The position numbers and the translations under genes were made by a program. This document shows, piece after piece, positions 16,158 to 25,203 of a DNA stretch of 64,000 bases. The notes under the pieces were generated by a model. That model made no database searches, was not told the DNA's origin, and was given only the letters and a program-made list of their open reading frames with translations. Position 1 is the first letter of the stretch. Each line of letters opens with the position of its first letter. This stretch comes from Streptomyces sp. B21-105 (lineage in GTDB: Bacteria > Actinomycetota > Actinomycetes > Streptomycetales > Streptomycetaceae). Location of the stretch: assembly GCF_036898465.1 (NCBI RefSeq), contig NZ_JARUMJ010000001.1, forward strand, positions 2,790,001-2,854,000, written 5' to 3'.

Positions 16158-18095
16158 GTGGACGTGCAGTCACGAGATGTCGCCCCCCGCCCCGCACCCC
16201 GGTCCTCCGCCGGCCGGACCGTCGACGTCGAGCAGGCCGAGGCCGCCCTCGTCGAGCACTATCCGCGTCTCGTCCGGCTCGCCTATCTGGTGCTGCCGCC
16301 CGGACTCGGCCGCGGCCGCCGGGTTCTGACCGCCCACGCCCTCGTGCAGCGCGCCCTGCCGCGACGCCGCGCCTCGGCTCCCGTCATCCCCGCCCAGTCC
16401 GCCGGCCGCGACGGCGACCCCGGGTACGCCTACGTCCGGCTCCAGGTGGTCCGTGCGGCGCTGGAGGCGGGGGCCCCGAACAGGCTGCGGGCCTGGCCGA
16501 AACGCGCGCAGCTGCCGCCGCTGCTGCCCCAGGTGTGGGGTCTGCGCCTCTTCCCCCGCTCCGGGGGCGCCGACGAGCTCACCCTCGACCAACGGCTCGC
16601 CGCCCTGTCCGGGCCGGCCCGCGTCGCCTGCGTCCTGCGCGGGCTGGAGAGGCTGCCCGACGGCGACGTCCGCGCGGTGCTGACCGGAGCCGGCGCGCCC
16701 GGAGCCGACGTGACGGCGGCGCTGCGCGAGGCCGCCGAGGTGCCCGCCGCGCAGTACCCGCTTTTCGACTCCCCCGAGTTCGACCCCTGCGCGTTGCAGG
16801 TCCGGCCCACCGACCTGGTGCGCCGCCGACAGCACGGCCGGGCGGTCCTCGCCGCCGCGGCCGCGCTCGCCGTGTGCGGCGCCCTGGTCGCGCTGCCCGG
16901 CGACGGCTGGGGGCCCGACGGCGCGGCCGCCCCGGCCTATGCGCAGAACCCGGCCGCCGAGGCCGCCCTCGACCCCGGGCGGCTGGTGAAGATCTCCCCA
17001 GCCGCCTGGAAGACCTCTGCGCGCACCGACTTCTCGGTGTGGCCCGCGCGCGGTCCGCTCACCGGCGACAGCGCCCTGTTGCGCCGCGCGCTCGCCGTCT
17101 GGGCCCGGCCCGGGGCCACCGTCCAGGTCTCGGCCACCCCGGACACCCCCTCCGGCGGCCCCGCCGGACCGCCCCAGCTTCTCTACGCGGGCGAGATCGA
17201 CAACGCGCGCGTGGTGATCCTGTACGACGGGCTGCGCATCGCCCGCTACGCCGAGCCGCAGGACGGCACCGCCGGGGCGGCCCTCGACTTCGCCCGGGTC
17301 GACGGCGCGTCCGGCGCCGACGCGGGCGCGCTGGTGCTGGGCCGGGCCGACGGCAACGTCCGCTATCTGACGGCCCCCTGGGTCACGAAGGCCGGCGAAC
17401 GGGACCTGACGAAGCCCGGCGCCGGGGTGATGGCCCTGACCCTGACCGACGGCATCACGTCGCCGCTGGCCAGCCCGGCCGCCCGGGCCGGGGCCTGCAC
17501 GACGTGGAACGTCCTCCTGTTGACCGATGCCCGGGGCACCCACCTGTACAGCGACCTCGCCGAACTCGTCCCCGCCCGGCTGACCGCCGGCCGTCCGGCC
17601 GCGCCCGGGGAGGCGGCCGACGCACAGGCACTGCGGACCTGGGCGCCGTTCGCCTGTTCCCTGGCCGACGCGCGCGGTCAGGGCGTGCGGACGGTCAACG
17701 CGTGGGCGTACACCCGCCAGCCGCTGCCGGACGCGACCGGATCGGCGTCCTGGGTGTGCACCCGGGCCGATACCTGGCGCGGTGACGGGAGCAGGGTGCT
17801 GGCGCAGTTCCACACCCCGGGCAACATCTTCGGCGCGGCGGTGGCGAGGGCCGAGGATGTGCCGGCGTGCGGGCCGCGCGACCCGCACGTACTGGCCGGC
17901 GTGCTGTGGAAGTCGAAGGGCGGCCACTGGTACCTGCTCGCGGCCGGCGACCGGCAGACGGCGTCCATCAAGGCGACGGGCGGGGTGAGCGGGTCCGGGC
18001 GGGGCCATCTGCTGACGGTGCCCGCGAAACAGGGTGCCCAGGCCGGCCTGGAGGGCAGGCTCGAGGACGGGCACGCGATCAACGGACTGCACTGA
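16158..18095 (+). CDS. Membrane-anchored protein with degenerate sigma-factor-like N-terminus
   Basis: A 645-aa protein. Residues 25-70 (LVEHYPRLVRLAYLVLP ... AHALVQRALPRR) resemble ECF sigma region 2. Residues 150-195 (LAALSGPARVACVLRGLERL, then VRAVLTG) resemble region 4, but the DNA-contact helix looks eroded. One membrane helix follows (about 228-247), then a 400-residue extracytoplasmic part with scattered Cys and no catalytic motif I recognise. Topology: cytoplasmic sigma-like domain, outer sensor or adhesion domain. Family members in Streptomyces are usually annotated only as membrane proteins. The start is GTG 16158 or GTG 16164. Function unknown; the sigma resemblance is by eye. Confidence 0.6.
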   Translation: MDVQSRDVAPRPAPRSSAGRTVDVEQAEAALVEHYPRLVRLAYLVLPPGLGRGRRVLTAHALVQRALPRRRASAPVIPAQSAGRDGDPGYAYVRLQVVRAALEAGAPNRLRAWPKRAQLPPLLPQVWGLRLFPRSGGADELTLDQRLAALSGPARVACVLRGLERLPDGDVRAVLTGAGAPGADVTAALREAAEVPAAQYPLFDSPEFDPCALQVRPTDLVRRRQHGRAVLAAAAALAVCGALVALPGDGWGPDGAAAPAYAQNPAAEAALDPGRLVKISPAAWKTSARTDFSVWPARGPLTGDSALLRRALAVWARPGATVQVSATPDTPSGGPAGPPQLLYAGEIDNARVVILYDGLRIARYAEPQDGTAGAALDFARVDGASGADAGALVLGRADGNVRYLTAPWVTKAGERDLTKPGAGVMALTLTDGITSPLASPAARAGACTTWNVLLLTDARGTHLYSDLAELVPARLTAGRPAAPGEAADAQALRTWAPFACSLADARGQGVRTVNAWAYTRQPLPDATGSASWVCTRADTWRGDGSRVLAQFHTPGNIFGAAVARAEDVPACGPRDPHVLAGVLWKSKGGHWYLLAAGDRQTASIKATGGVSGSGRGHLLTVPAKQGAQAGLEGRLEDGHAINGLH

Positions 18096-18127
18096 GCCTG
18101 AGCCCTCGCCGAACCGCGCCGGGCCGG

Positions 18128-18260
18128 GCCGAGTCGGTTCGCGCCGGGCCGAGTCGGTTCGAAGCCGAGTCGGTTCGAAGCCGAGTCGGTTCGGGCCGGA
18201 TCGAATTGGGCCGGATCGAATCGGTCGGGTCGAATCGGGTCGGTCCGGGTCGGGTCCGGC
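18128..18260. repeat. Intergenic tandem repeats before the TetR gene
   Basis: The gap 18096-18425 has no ORF of note. It holds four copies of gccgagtcggttcg at 18128-18193 with 20, 16 and 16 bp spacing, followed by two copies of gggccggatcgaat and related shorter words to 18260. Confidence 0.7.
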
Positions 18261-18325
18261 CTGCGGGTCCGCGTGCCTCGGGTGTGAAGCGAGCGCGTGG
18301 TGTCGGACCTGCGAGGAGGCGGTGA

Positions 18326-18364
18326 CCGCAGGTGTGAGGGATCACCCGCAGGTGTGAGGGATCA
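18326..18364. repeat. 20-bp direct repeat, two copies
   Basis: The sequence ccgcaggtgtgagggatca is repeated with a 20-bp period (18326 and 18346). It ends 61 bp before the TetR gene start and may be regulatory or a simple duplication. Confidence 0.6.
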
Positions 18365-18379
18365 AGGAGAACGCGTGCA

Positions 18380-18413
18380 CGGATCCGGTCGGTTGGAGTC
18401 CGGATCCGATCGG
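18380..18413 (+). promoter_or_regulatory. Candidate operator: paired cggatccgrtcgg words
   Basis: The word cggatccggtcgg at 18380 recurs as cggatccgatcgg at 18401, 21 bp apart (two helix turns), each containing a CGGATCCG palindrome. It ends 12 bp before the TetR-family ATG, a position suited to autoregulation. Inferred only. Confidence 0.4.
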
Positions 18414-18425
18414 TAAGGTGTTCGC

Positions 18426-19115
18426 ATGACTACCGGGGTCCGCCGCAGAATGGGCGTCGAGGAGCGTCGGCAGCAGCTGATCGGCGTCGCCCTCGACCTG
18501 TTCGCCCAGCGCTCGCCCGACGATGTCTCCATCGACGAGATAGCCGCGGCCGCGGGCATCTCCCGGCCCCTCGTCTACCACTACTTCCCCGGCAAACTCA
18601 GCCTGTACGAGGCCGCGTTGAAGCGGGCTTCGGAGGATCTGGCGGAGCGGTTCAGCGAGCCGCGCGAAGGGCCGCTCGGCGCCCGGCTGCTGCGCGTGAT
18701 GCACCGGTTCTTCGACTTCGTCGACGCGCACGGTCCCGGCTTCTCGGCCCTGATGCGCGGCGGTCCGGCGGTCGGCTCCTCGACCACGAACGCACTCGTC
18801 GACTCCGTCCGCCAGATCGCCTACGAACAGATCCTGTCGCATCTGGGCGTGGCCGATCCGCCGCCGCGGCTGGAACTGGTCGTCCGCTCCTGGATCTCGC
18901 TCGCCGAGTCGACCGCACTGATCTGGCTGGACGGTCGGCGCATTCCGCGCGAGGAGCTGGAGGTCCAGCTCGTCCACGACTTCGCGGCGCTCACCGCCGT
19001 CAGCGCCGCCTTCGACGACGAGCTGCGCACGCTGCTGCGGCCCGTGCTGGGCGGCGAGCCGGCCGACGGCCCGTTCGGCGACCTGACCGCCCGGCTCACC
19101 GCCCTCGCCTCCTGA
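18426..19115 (+). CDS. TetR/AcrR-family transcriptional regulator
   Basis: A 229-aa regulator. The N-terminal helix-turn-helix is clear: RRQQLIGVALDLFAQRSPDD, then SIDEIAAAAGISRPLVYHYF and PGKLSLYEAALKRA (about residues 15-70). The C-terminal ligand-binding domain is all-helical and variable; no ligand can be named. Nearby genes are a convergent tautomerase-like gene and repeats, so the target is not obvious apart from its own promoter, where paired words sit at 18380-18413. Confidence 0.88.
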   Translation: MTTGVRRRMGVEERRQQLIGVALDLFAQRSPDDVSIDEIAAAAGISRPLVYHYFPGKLSLYEAALKRASEDLAERFSEPREGPLGARLLRVMHRFFDFVDAHGPGFSALMRGGPAVGSSTTNALVDSVRQIAYEQILSHLGVADPPPRLELVVRSWISLAESTALIWLDGRRIPREELEVQLVHDFAALTAVSAAFDDELRTLLRPVLGGEPADGPFGDLTARLTALAS

Positions 19116-19168
19116 GGCGTCCAGGACACCCGGGCCACCCCGGGCGCTTCGGGGCCCGGACCCGGGCG

Positions 19169-19531
19169 TCAGCTCTCGTACTTGCGGTACGACGGGTCGA
19201 GGTCGCGCACCTCGGCGGAGGCGTGCAGCACGAAGCCGCCGTCCGCCACATGCGCCCGCAGCAGTTCCAGCACGGCCTCGGTCAGCTTCGTCTTCGTTTC
19301 GTCGGTGCGGCCGGCGAGCAGCCCCAGCGTGACGTGCACGACGGCGTGCCCCCGCTCCTCGGGGTCGTCGTAGCCGAACGCGGTGAACTCGGCCGGCCGG
19401 AACAGGGTCTTGCAGGCCTCCGGCTTGGCCGCCGCGATCTCGACCACCGAGGTGTGCAGGGCCCGGGCGAAGCCGACCCGGTCGAAGGCCGGGGCCATGG
19501 TGCTCGAGTAGTCGACGGTGATCTGCGGCAT
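19169..19531 (-). CDS. 5-carboxymethyl-2-hydroxymuconate isomerase-like (tautomerase superfamily)
   Basis: A 120-aa protein starting MPQITVDYS. Removal of Met would expose Pro1, the catalytic base of the tautomerase superfamily, which supports the ATG at 19531 (GGAG 5 bp upstream) over a GTG at 19537. The remaining sequence (FRPAEFTAFGYDD; AVVHVTLGLLAGRTDETKTK) fits the CHMI subfamily of homoprotocatechuate breakdown. No other aromatic-catabolism genes are near, so the physiological substrate is open. Confidence 0.7.
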   Translation of the reverse strand: MPQITVDYSSTMAPAFDRVGFARALHTSVVEIAAAKPEACKTLFRPAEFTAFGYDDPEERGHAVVHVTLGLLAGRTDETKTKLTEAVLELLRAHVADGGFVLHASAEVRDLDPSYRKYES

Positions 19532-19625
19532 GGGCACTCCTGTTCTGGGTCCAGGGTCTCGGGATCACCCTAGCCTCAGGGGCCCTGCCCGGCCGCGGTG
19601 TCTCATCGCGGCCGGGCGGAGCTGC

Positions 19626-22600
19626 TCACGTCGTCCTGGTGAACACCGCCACGGTCCGGGCCGGGACGGTGAACGTGCCGGACGCCTTGTCGAAGCGGGA
19701 GGTCCGTACGGTGGCGTCCGCGCCCGCCGCCTGCACCGGGTGCAGCCGGTATCCCGCGCCGGCGAGCGCGCCGACGGTCTGCCGCTGCACGGTGGGCGTC
19801 GCGTTGAAGACGACGACCAGGTCACCGAGCTCCATGGTGATCACTCCGGGCGTCTGCTGGACTCCGGACAGCGGGAAGGACAGGTGTGCCTGCACCTGGG
19901 CGGCCGTCCCGAGGGAGAACGCCTTCTCCGTGGTGCGGATCCGCAGCAGGTCCCGGTAGGCGGCAGAGGCCGCCGTGATCTGCGGGCAGCCCACCTCGAC
20001 CGAGGTCAACAGGGGCTTGGCGTAGGGCCACTTGGACGCGTTGTCGGCGGCCGGTGGCAGTCCGCCGCCGAAGCCGTTGCCGGCCGCGCAGTCCCAGTGG
20101 ATCGCGTTGAACCAGTCGCCGCTGTCGAAGGAGTTGCGGTCCAGGGACTTCGAGCGCAGCAGGTCGGTGCCGGCCTGGGACAGCGCCGGGCCCTGGGAGA
20201 GTGCGGCGGTCGCCATGGCGAGGACCTGCATACGGGAGCGGTCGGCGGCGGAGGTGCCGGCCGGCAGCTTGTAGGCGAGGGCGTCGAACAGCGACTCGTT
20301 GTCGTGGGCGTCGGCGTAGGCGAGGGCGTCGCCGGGTGCGTCGGCGTAGCCGGCCGGGGCCCCGCTGTAGTCGACCTCGGCGCCGGTGACCTCCTTGCCG
20401 TCGGCGTCGTGGAAGCGGTACGCGGCAAGGTTTCCGGACAGTCCGACCTTGATGAGGTCCTGGTAGTGCAGCAGTCGCGTCCGCTGCTCGGCGGAGGTGC
20501 CGTTGGACTGGGAGGAGTTGGGGTCGGTGTAGAGACCGGAGGCGAAGCCCTGCACGCCGGGGTCCTCGTCGAACGGCCCGCCGCCGCGCACGGCGTCCCG
20601 GGCACGGTCGGAGAACGTTGCGACACCGGTTCCCGCCATGTTCCGCTGCGTGGCCTGTACGAAGCGGGCGTCGTCGGCGACCTCGCCGAAGTTCCAGCCC
20701 TCGCCGTAGAGGATGATCTTCTTGCCGTCGACGCCGTCCTTGGCGGGGGTCAGCGCGTCCAGCGCCTTGCGCACGGCGAGGATGTTGGCCTTCGGGTGGT
20801 GTCCCATGAGGTCGAAGCGGAAGCCGTCGACCTTGTACTCCCTGGCCCAGGTGACGACCGAGTCGACGACCAGCTTGCCCATCATGGCGTTCTCGGTCGC
20901 CGTGTTGGCGCAGCAGGTGCTGTTCGCGATCGAGCCGTCGGCGAGCAGCCGCTGGTAGTAGCCGGGCACGATCCGGTCGAGGACGCTGGTGCGGGCCTGT
21001 CCGCTCGCCGCCGTGTGGTTGTAGACGACGTCCATGACGACCCGCAGGCCGTCCTCGTTGAGCGCCTTCACCATCCTGCGGAACTCGACGGTCCGGGCCG
21101 TCCCGTCCGGGTCGGTGGCGTAGGAGCCCTCGGGGACGGTGTAGTGGTACGGGTCGTACCCCCAGTTGTAGGCGTCCTTGGCGGCCACGGCGGAAACGCA
21201 TTCCTGCTGTTTCTCGGAGGCCGCCGGGTAGGAGGCGAGATCGCAGGCGGGGGCGGCCTGGTCGGCCTTCTTCTCGGCGACGGTGGCGATGTCGAAGACG
21301 GGCAGCAGATGGACGTACGACGTGCCCGCCGCCGCCAGCTCCCGCAGGTGCTTCGAGCCGTCGCTGCCACGGTCGGTGAAGGCCAGGTAGCCGCCCCGGT
21401 CCCGCGCGGGGACGGTGGTGTCCGCGACGGAGAAGTCCCGGACGTGCAGCTCCTGGATCTGGGCGTCCTTGAGCGGGACGGCCTTCGGCTTGGCGAGCGT
21501 CGACCAGCCGCCCGGGGCCAGCGACCGGTCGTCGAGGTCGACGACGAGACTGCGCTCGGAGTCGGTGGTGAGGGCGACCGAGTAGGGGTCGGTGACCTTG
21601 TTGACGACGACCTTGCCGGCGCCGGGCGCCCACACGGTCACGGCGTACCGGTAGGGCTTGTTCTTCCACGACGCGGGGCCGGTCACGGACCAGACGCCGG
21701 TCGCGTCGTCGCGCTTCATCCGCACGGTGGAGCCGTCGAGCTCCAGGGACACCTGCCGGGCGGTCGGGGCCCAGACGGCCAGCGTGGGACGGCCGTTGCG
21801 GAAGGTCGGCCCGAGCCGGGCGGCGGTGGCCCCGGCGTACAGGTCGTCCAGCGCGCCGGCGATCTGTACGCCCGTCGCCGACAGCACCGCCCCGTTCACG
21901 GCTCTTTGCGAGGCCACGACCTGGCCGGTCAGCGCCTCGCGCACGCGGCCGCGGTCCCGCGGGTCGACGGACCAGGCGGGGTAGGCGGCGAGGTGCGGGA
22001 ACTTCGCCTTCTGGGCGTCGGTGAGAGCGGTCTTCGTCAGCCGGAGCCACTTGGCCGCGCCGGTCAGTGTGCCGTCCGCGACGGCGATCGCGCCCTTGTC
22101 GCTGTACAGCAGCTGGGTGGAGGCGGCGGCCGGCGAGCCGTTCCAGGCGACCGTGTTCCGGTCGATCCAGACCGCCTTGGAGGTGGTGAGGTCGAGCGCG
22201 GCGGCCGATCCCGCGGGCTGCGGGAGCAGGTACGTCTCCTGGCCGTTCAGCAGCCACACCTCGTGGCCGCTGTCCGTCAGGTTCAGCGACTGGTCAAAGG
22301 GCAGGTCCTTCTCGTCGCCCTTGTGCAGGATGTAGCTGAGGCCGGTGGCGTTCGCGGCGAGCGGCACCTCGAATACCGCGCCGTAGGCGTCGGTCCGCGC
22401 GGGCTTCAGCGGGCTCGACCACTCGGTGGGGTTCGCGGCCCCCGTCCAGGTGTGCAGACCCCAGCCGTCGTAGTTCCCGTCGGCGCGGTGGTAGTGCAGG
22501 ACGGCCTTGGTGGTGTCCGGTGCCGGATAGGCGGGCCGCTCCGTGCGGACGTCCGCCGAGCCCTGCTCGATCCAGACCTCGCCGGTCGCGGTGACGTCGA

Positions 22601-25037
22601 TCGTGCGGTCTGCGGAGACGTCCTTGTCGCCGTCCTTGTCGATGACGAGGAAGCCGACGCTCGAGGCGCCCGGCTTGAGCTTGACGTAGGCGAAGGCGCC
22701 GTAGGCGTCCCGTCCGGTGAAGGGGTGGCTGCCGGGCCAGGTGGTCGCCTCGCCGTCGGCCAGGTCGCCCCAGGCGTACAGGCCCCAGTCGGCGTAGTCG
22801 CCGTCGGTGCGCTTGTAGTGGACGACCGCGTAGTCACGGGAAGACCCGGTGGGCGGCTCCTCGGCGGGCGGGGCGCCGGTGACGCTCGTCGCCGTCGCGC
22901 TCGCGGTGCGGCCCGCGGAGTCGATCACGACGGCCTTGTAGCGCAGGGCGGTGCCGGCCGGCACGTCCTCGCCGATGGTCTGCGTGACCTTGTAGGGGGC
23001 GTGGTCGGCGGAGCCGAGGGTCCGCCAGCCGCCGTTGCCGGTCTGGGCGGCGAAGACGACCCGGTCGAGCCGTCCGCCCGCGACGTCGGCGCTCAGCTCG
23101 ACGGTGCCGGTGGCGCCCGCGGCGGGGGCGTGCAGGGAGAGCGTCGGCCTGGCCGCGGGGGTGTGCGGCTTGCGGGCGGCCTGGAACACGACGGCCGAAC
23201 CTGCGGGAACGGTTACGGTGATTTTCCCGTCGGCGCCGGCGGTGACCGTGCTGCCGGTGCCGTAGATCCCGCGGAACGCGGTGTTCGCGGAACCGGTGGC
23301 GAACGTTGCTTCCTCGGCGGTGCCGGCGTTGTTGAAGGCGACCACGTACTCGGTCGTGTCCTTGCCGAGGCCGTTGCGGGAGAAGGCGTAGACGCCGGGG
23401 CCGTCGGCCGCGTACCGCTCGCTCTGGACGCCGTCCGCGAGGGCCGGGTGGGCCTTGCGGAGCTTCGACAGGGCGGCGATCCGGCGGTACAGCGGCGCGC
23501 GGGTGTCGTAGGCGTCGCTCGCGTGGGTGCGGTCGGTGCCGATCTCGTCGTCGTCGAGGTAGTCGGCGGTGCGGGAGGCGAACATCGTCTGGCGGGCGTC
23601 CTTGTCGCCGCCGGCGCCGGTGAAGCCCTGTTCGTCGCCGTAGTAGACGACCGGGTTGCCTCGGCTGAGGAACATCAGCTCGTTGGCGAGCCCGTCCTTG
23701 GCGAGCAGTTCGGCGTCGGTCGCCTTCGGGTCGTCCTGGTGCAGGAAGTACCCGATGCGGCCCATGTCGTGGTTGCCGAGGAAGGTGACCTGCTCGTACG
23801 CGTTGGCCTTGTCGGTCGTGTACTTGTAGTCGTCGCCGAACACGGCCGCGAGCTTCTTCGCGCTGCCGCCCTGGGAGACGTACTGGCGGGCCGCCTCCTG
23901 GAAGGGGAAGTCGAGCGTCGCGTCGAGGCGGCCCCGGGTGACGTACGGGGAGGTGACCGACGTGTCGGCGGAGTAGACCTCGCCGAACATGAAGAAGTCG
24001 TCACGGCCCTGCTTCTTCGCGTAGGCGTCCAGGGCCGTCGCCCACCGGGTCCAGAACTCCATGTTCACGTGCTTGACGGTGTCGATCCGGAAGCCGTCGA
24101 TGTCGAAGTCGCGCACCCACCGCTGGTAGATCTTCTCCATCCCGGCGACGACCTCAGGCCGTTCGGTCCACAGGTCGTCCAGTCCGGAGAAGTCGCCGTA
24201 CGTCGTCGACTCGCCGGCGTAGGTGGAGTCGCCGCGGTTGTGATACATCGCCGGGTCGTTGAGCCAGGACGGGACCTTGGAGTTCTTCTTCGCGGCGGGG
24301 ACCGTCGGGGTCCGCGGGAAGGAGGCGGCGTCCACCGCCGGGAACATCGCGCCGCCGGCCGCGTGGTCGGCGTCGTCGAACGGTTGGCCGTCCTTCGTCA
24401 GGTACGGGAACGCGCCCTTGGAGAGGTAGTCGTAGGACTTCTCCCGGTAGTCGACGACGTCGGCGGTGTGGTTGGTGATGACGTCGAAGAAGACCTTCAT
24501 GCCCTTGGCGTGGGCCTTGTCGACGAGGGTCCCGAGGTCCTTGTTGCTGCCGAAGTGCGGGTCGACCTGGGTGAAGTCGGTGATCCAGTACCCGTGGTAG
24601 CCGGCCGAGGCGTCCTTGCCCGTCCCCTGCACCGGCTGGTTCTTGAAGATCGGGGCCATCCAGATCGCGGTGGTGCCGAGGCCCTTGATGTAGTCGAGGC
24701 GCCGGGTCAGGCCCTGGAGGTCGCCGCCCTGGTAGAAGCCCTTGTCGGTGGGGTCGTAGCCGGTGCTCAGGCGTGAACCGGTCAGTCCGCCCCGGTCGTT
24801 GGCGGTGCTGCCGTTGGCGAAACGGTCCGGCATGACGAAGTAGAACTGCTCACGGGTGTCGTCGTGCCGGGCGGGCTCGGCGGCGAGCCTGGCGTCGGAG
24901 GGCGGCGCGGGCGGGCTGTCGGCTCGCGCGGCGAGCGGCTGGACCAGTGCGGCGGCCAGGGCTGCCACGGCGACGGCGGCCACCCGTCCGGCGTGGGCGG
25001 TGCGGCGCGTGCGGGGCGCGGGCCATCTCGGTATCAC
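19626..25037 (-). CDS. Secreted amylopullulanase: alpha-amylase fused to pullulanase
   Basis: An 1803-aa secreted glycoside hydrolase with two GH13 units. A Sec signal lies at 1-40. The first GH13 (about 60-480) has DGFRIDTVKH (nucleophile Asp319), FGEVYS (acid Glu353) and GNHDMG (424). Two CBM41-like starch-binding modules follow (about 735-790 and 845-900; paired HYKRTDGDYADWGLYAW and HYHRADGNYDGWGLHTW). The second GH13 is pullulanase-type, with DGFRFDLMGHHP (about 1404), YGEGWNFGE (about 1446) and DAHDNE (about 1575). It should cut both alpha-1,4 and alpha-1,6 links outside the cell. The GTG start has AAGGAG upstream. It lies beside the amylase and mal genes, probably under MalR. Confidence 0.9.
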   Translation of the reverse strand: MIPRWPAPRTRRTAHAGRVAAVAVAALAAALVQPLAARADSPPAPPSDARLAAEPARHDDTREQFYFVMPDRFANGSTANDRGGLTGSRLSTGYDPTDKGFYQGGDLQGLTRRLDYIKGLGTTAIWMAPIFKNQPVQGTGKDASAGYHGYWITDFTQVDPHFGSNKDLGTLVDKAHAKGMKVFFDVITNHTADVVDYREKSYDYLSKGAFPYLTKDGQPFDDADHAAGGAMFPAVDAASFPRTPTVPAAKKNSKVPSWLNDPAMYHNRGDSTYAGESTTYGDFSGLDDLWTERPEVVAGMEKIYQRWVRDFDIDGFRIDTVKHVNMEFWTRWATALDAYAKKQGRDDFFMFGEVYSADTSVTSPYVTRGRLDATLDFPFQEAARQYVSQGGSAKKLAAVFGDDYKYTTDKANAYEQVTFLGNHDMGRIGYFLHQDDPKATDAELLAKDGLANELMFLSRGNPVVYYGDEQGFTGAGGDKDARQTMFASRTADYLDDDEIGTDRTHASDAYDTRAPLYRRIAALSKLRKAHPALADGVQSERYAADGPGVYAFSRNGLGKDTTEYVVAFNNAGTAEEATFATGSANTAFRGIYGTGSTVTAGADGKITVTVPAGSAVVFQAARKPHTPAARPTLSLHAPAAGATGTVELSADVAGGRLDRVVFAAQTGNGGWRTLGSADHAPYKVTQTIGEDVPAGTALRYKAVVIDSAGRTASATATSVTGAPPAEEPPTGSSRDYAVVHYKRTDGDYADWGLYAWGDLADGEATTWPGSHPFTGRDAYGAFAYVKLKPGASSVGFLVIDKDGDKDVSADRTIDVTATGEVWIEQGSADVRTERPAYPAPDTTKAVLHYHRADGNYDGWGLHTWTGAANPTEWSSPLKPARTDAYGAVFEVPLAANATGLSYILHKGDEKDLPFDQSLNLTDSGHEVWLLNGQETYLLPQPAGSAAALDLTTSKAVWIDRNTVAWNGSPAAASTQLLYSDKGAIAVADGTLTGAAKWLRLTKTALTDAQKAKFPHLAAYPAWSVDPRDRGRVREALTGQVVASQRAVNGAVLSATGVQIAGALDDLYAGATAARLGPTFRNGRPTLAVWAPTARQVSLELDGSTVRMKRDDATGVWSVTGPASWKNKPYRYAVTVWAPGAGKVVVNKVTDPYSVALTTDSERSLVVDLDDRSLAPGGWSTLAKPKAVPLKDAQIQELHVRDFSVADTTVPARDRGGYLAFTDRGSDGSKHLRELAAAGTSYVHLLPVFDIATVAEKKADQAAPACDLASYPAASEKQQECVSAVAAKDAYNWGYDPYHYTVPEGSYATDPDGTARTVEFRRMVKALNEDGLRVVMDVVYNHTAASGQARTSVLDRIVPGYYQRLLADGSIANSTCCANTATENAMMGKLVVDSVVTWAREYKVDGFRFDLMGHHPKANILAVRKALDALTPAKDGVDGKKIILYGEGWNFGEVADDARFVQATQRNMAGTGVATFSDRARDAVRGGGPFDEDPGVQGFASGLYTDPNSSQSNGTSAEQRTRLLHYQDLIKVGLSGNLAAYRFHDADGKEVTGAEVDYSGAPAGYADAPGDALAYADAHDNESLFDALAYKLPAGTSAADRSRMQVLAMATAALSQGPALSQAGTDLLRSKSLDRNSFDSGDWFNAIHWDCAAGNGFGGGLPPAADNASKWPYAKPLLTSVEVGCPQITAASAAYRDLLRIRTTEKAFSLGTAAQVQAHLSFPLSGVQQTPGVITMELGDLVVVFNATPTVQRQTVGALAGAGYRLHPVQAAGADATVRTSRFDKASGTFTVPARTVAVFTRTT

Positions 25038-25145
25038 AGGCGGGAACTCCTTGCGGCTGCGGCTCTGTCGGGTCCGACCCCTGCGCCCGGGACGGCTGCG
25101 TCATCCGGGCGTCCGCGCGACCGTATCGCCGACGCAAGCTTTACA

Positions 25146-25191
25146 GCAAGGGTCATGAAAGACTGGGAAAGAACTTTCACGACCCTTGCTC
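25146..25191. promoter_or_regulatory. Inverted repeat between amylase and amylopullulanase (operator or terminator)
   Basis: Arms agcaagggtcatgaaag and ctttcacgacccttgct pair over 17 bp with one G-T mismatch. The repeat sits 12 bp after the amylase stop and about 110 bp before the amylopullulanase start. Its GCAAG and CTTTC words also occur in the mal control regions, so it may serve both as amylase terminator and as a MalR-type site. Confidence 0.55.
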
Positions 25192-25203
25192 CCAACGGCT
25201 CCC

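Noticed and set aside
19518..24776. A 1752-codon open frame on the + strand opposite the amylopullulanase.
   Set aside because: It is an antisense shadow of GC-rich coding DNA: Val/Gly/Arg-rich with no domain, while the opposite strand encodes two complete GH13 domains.
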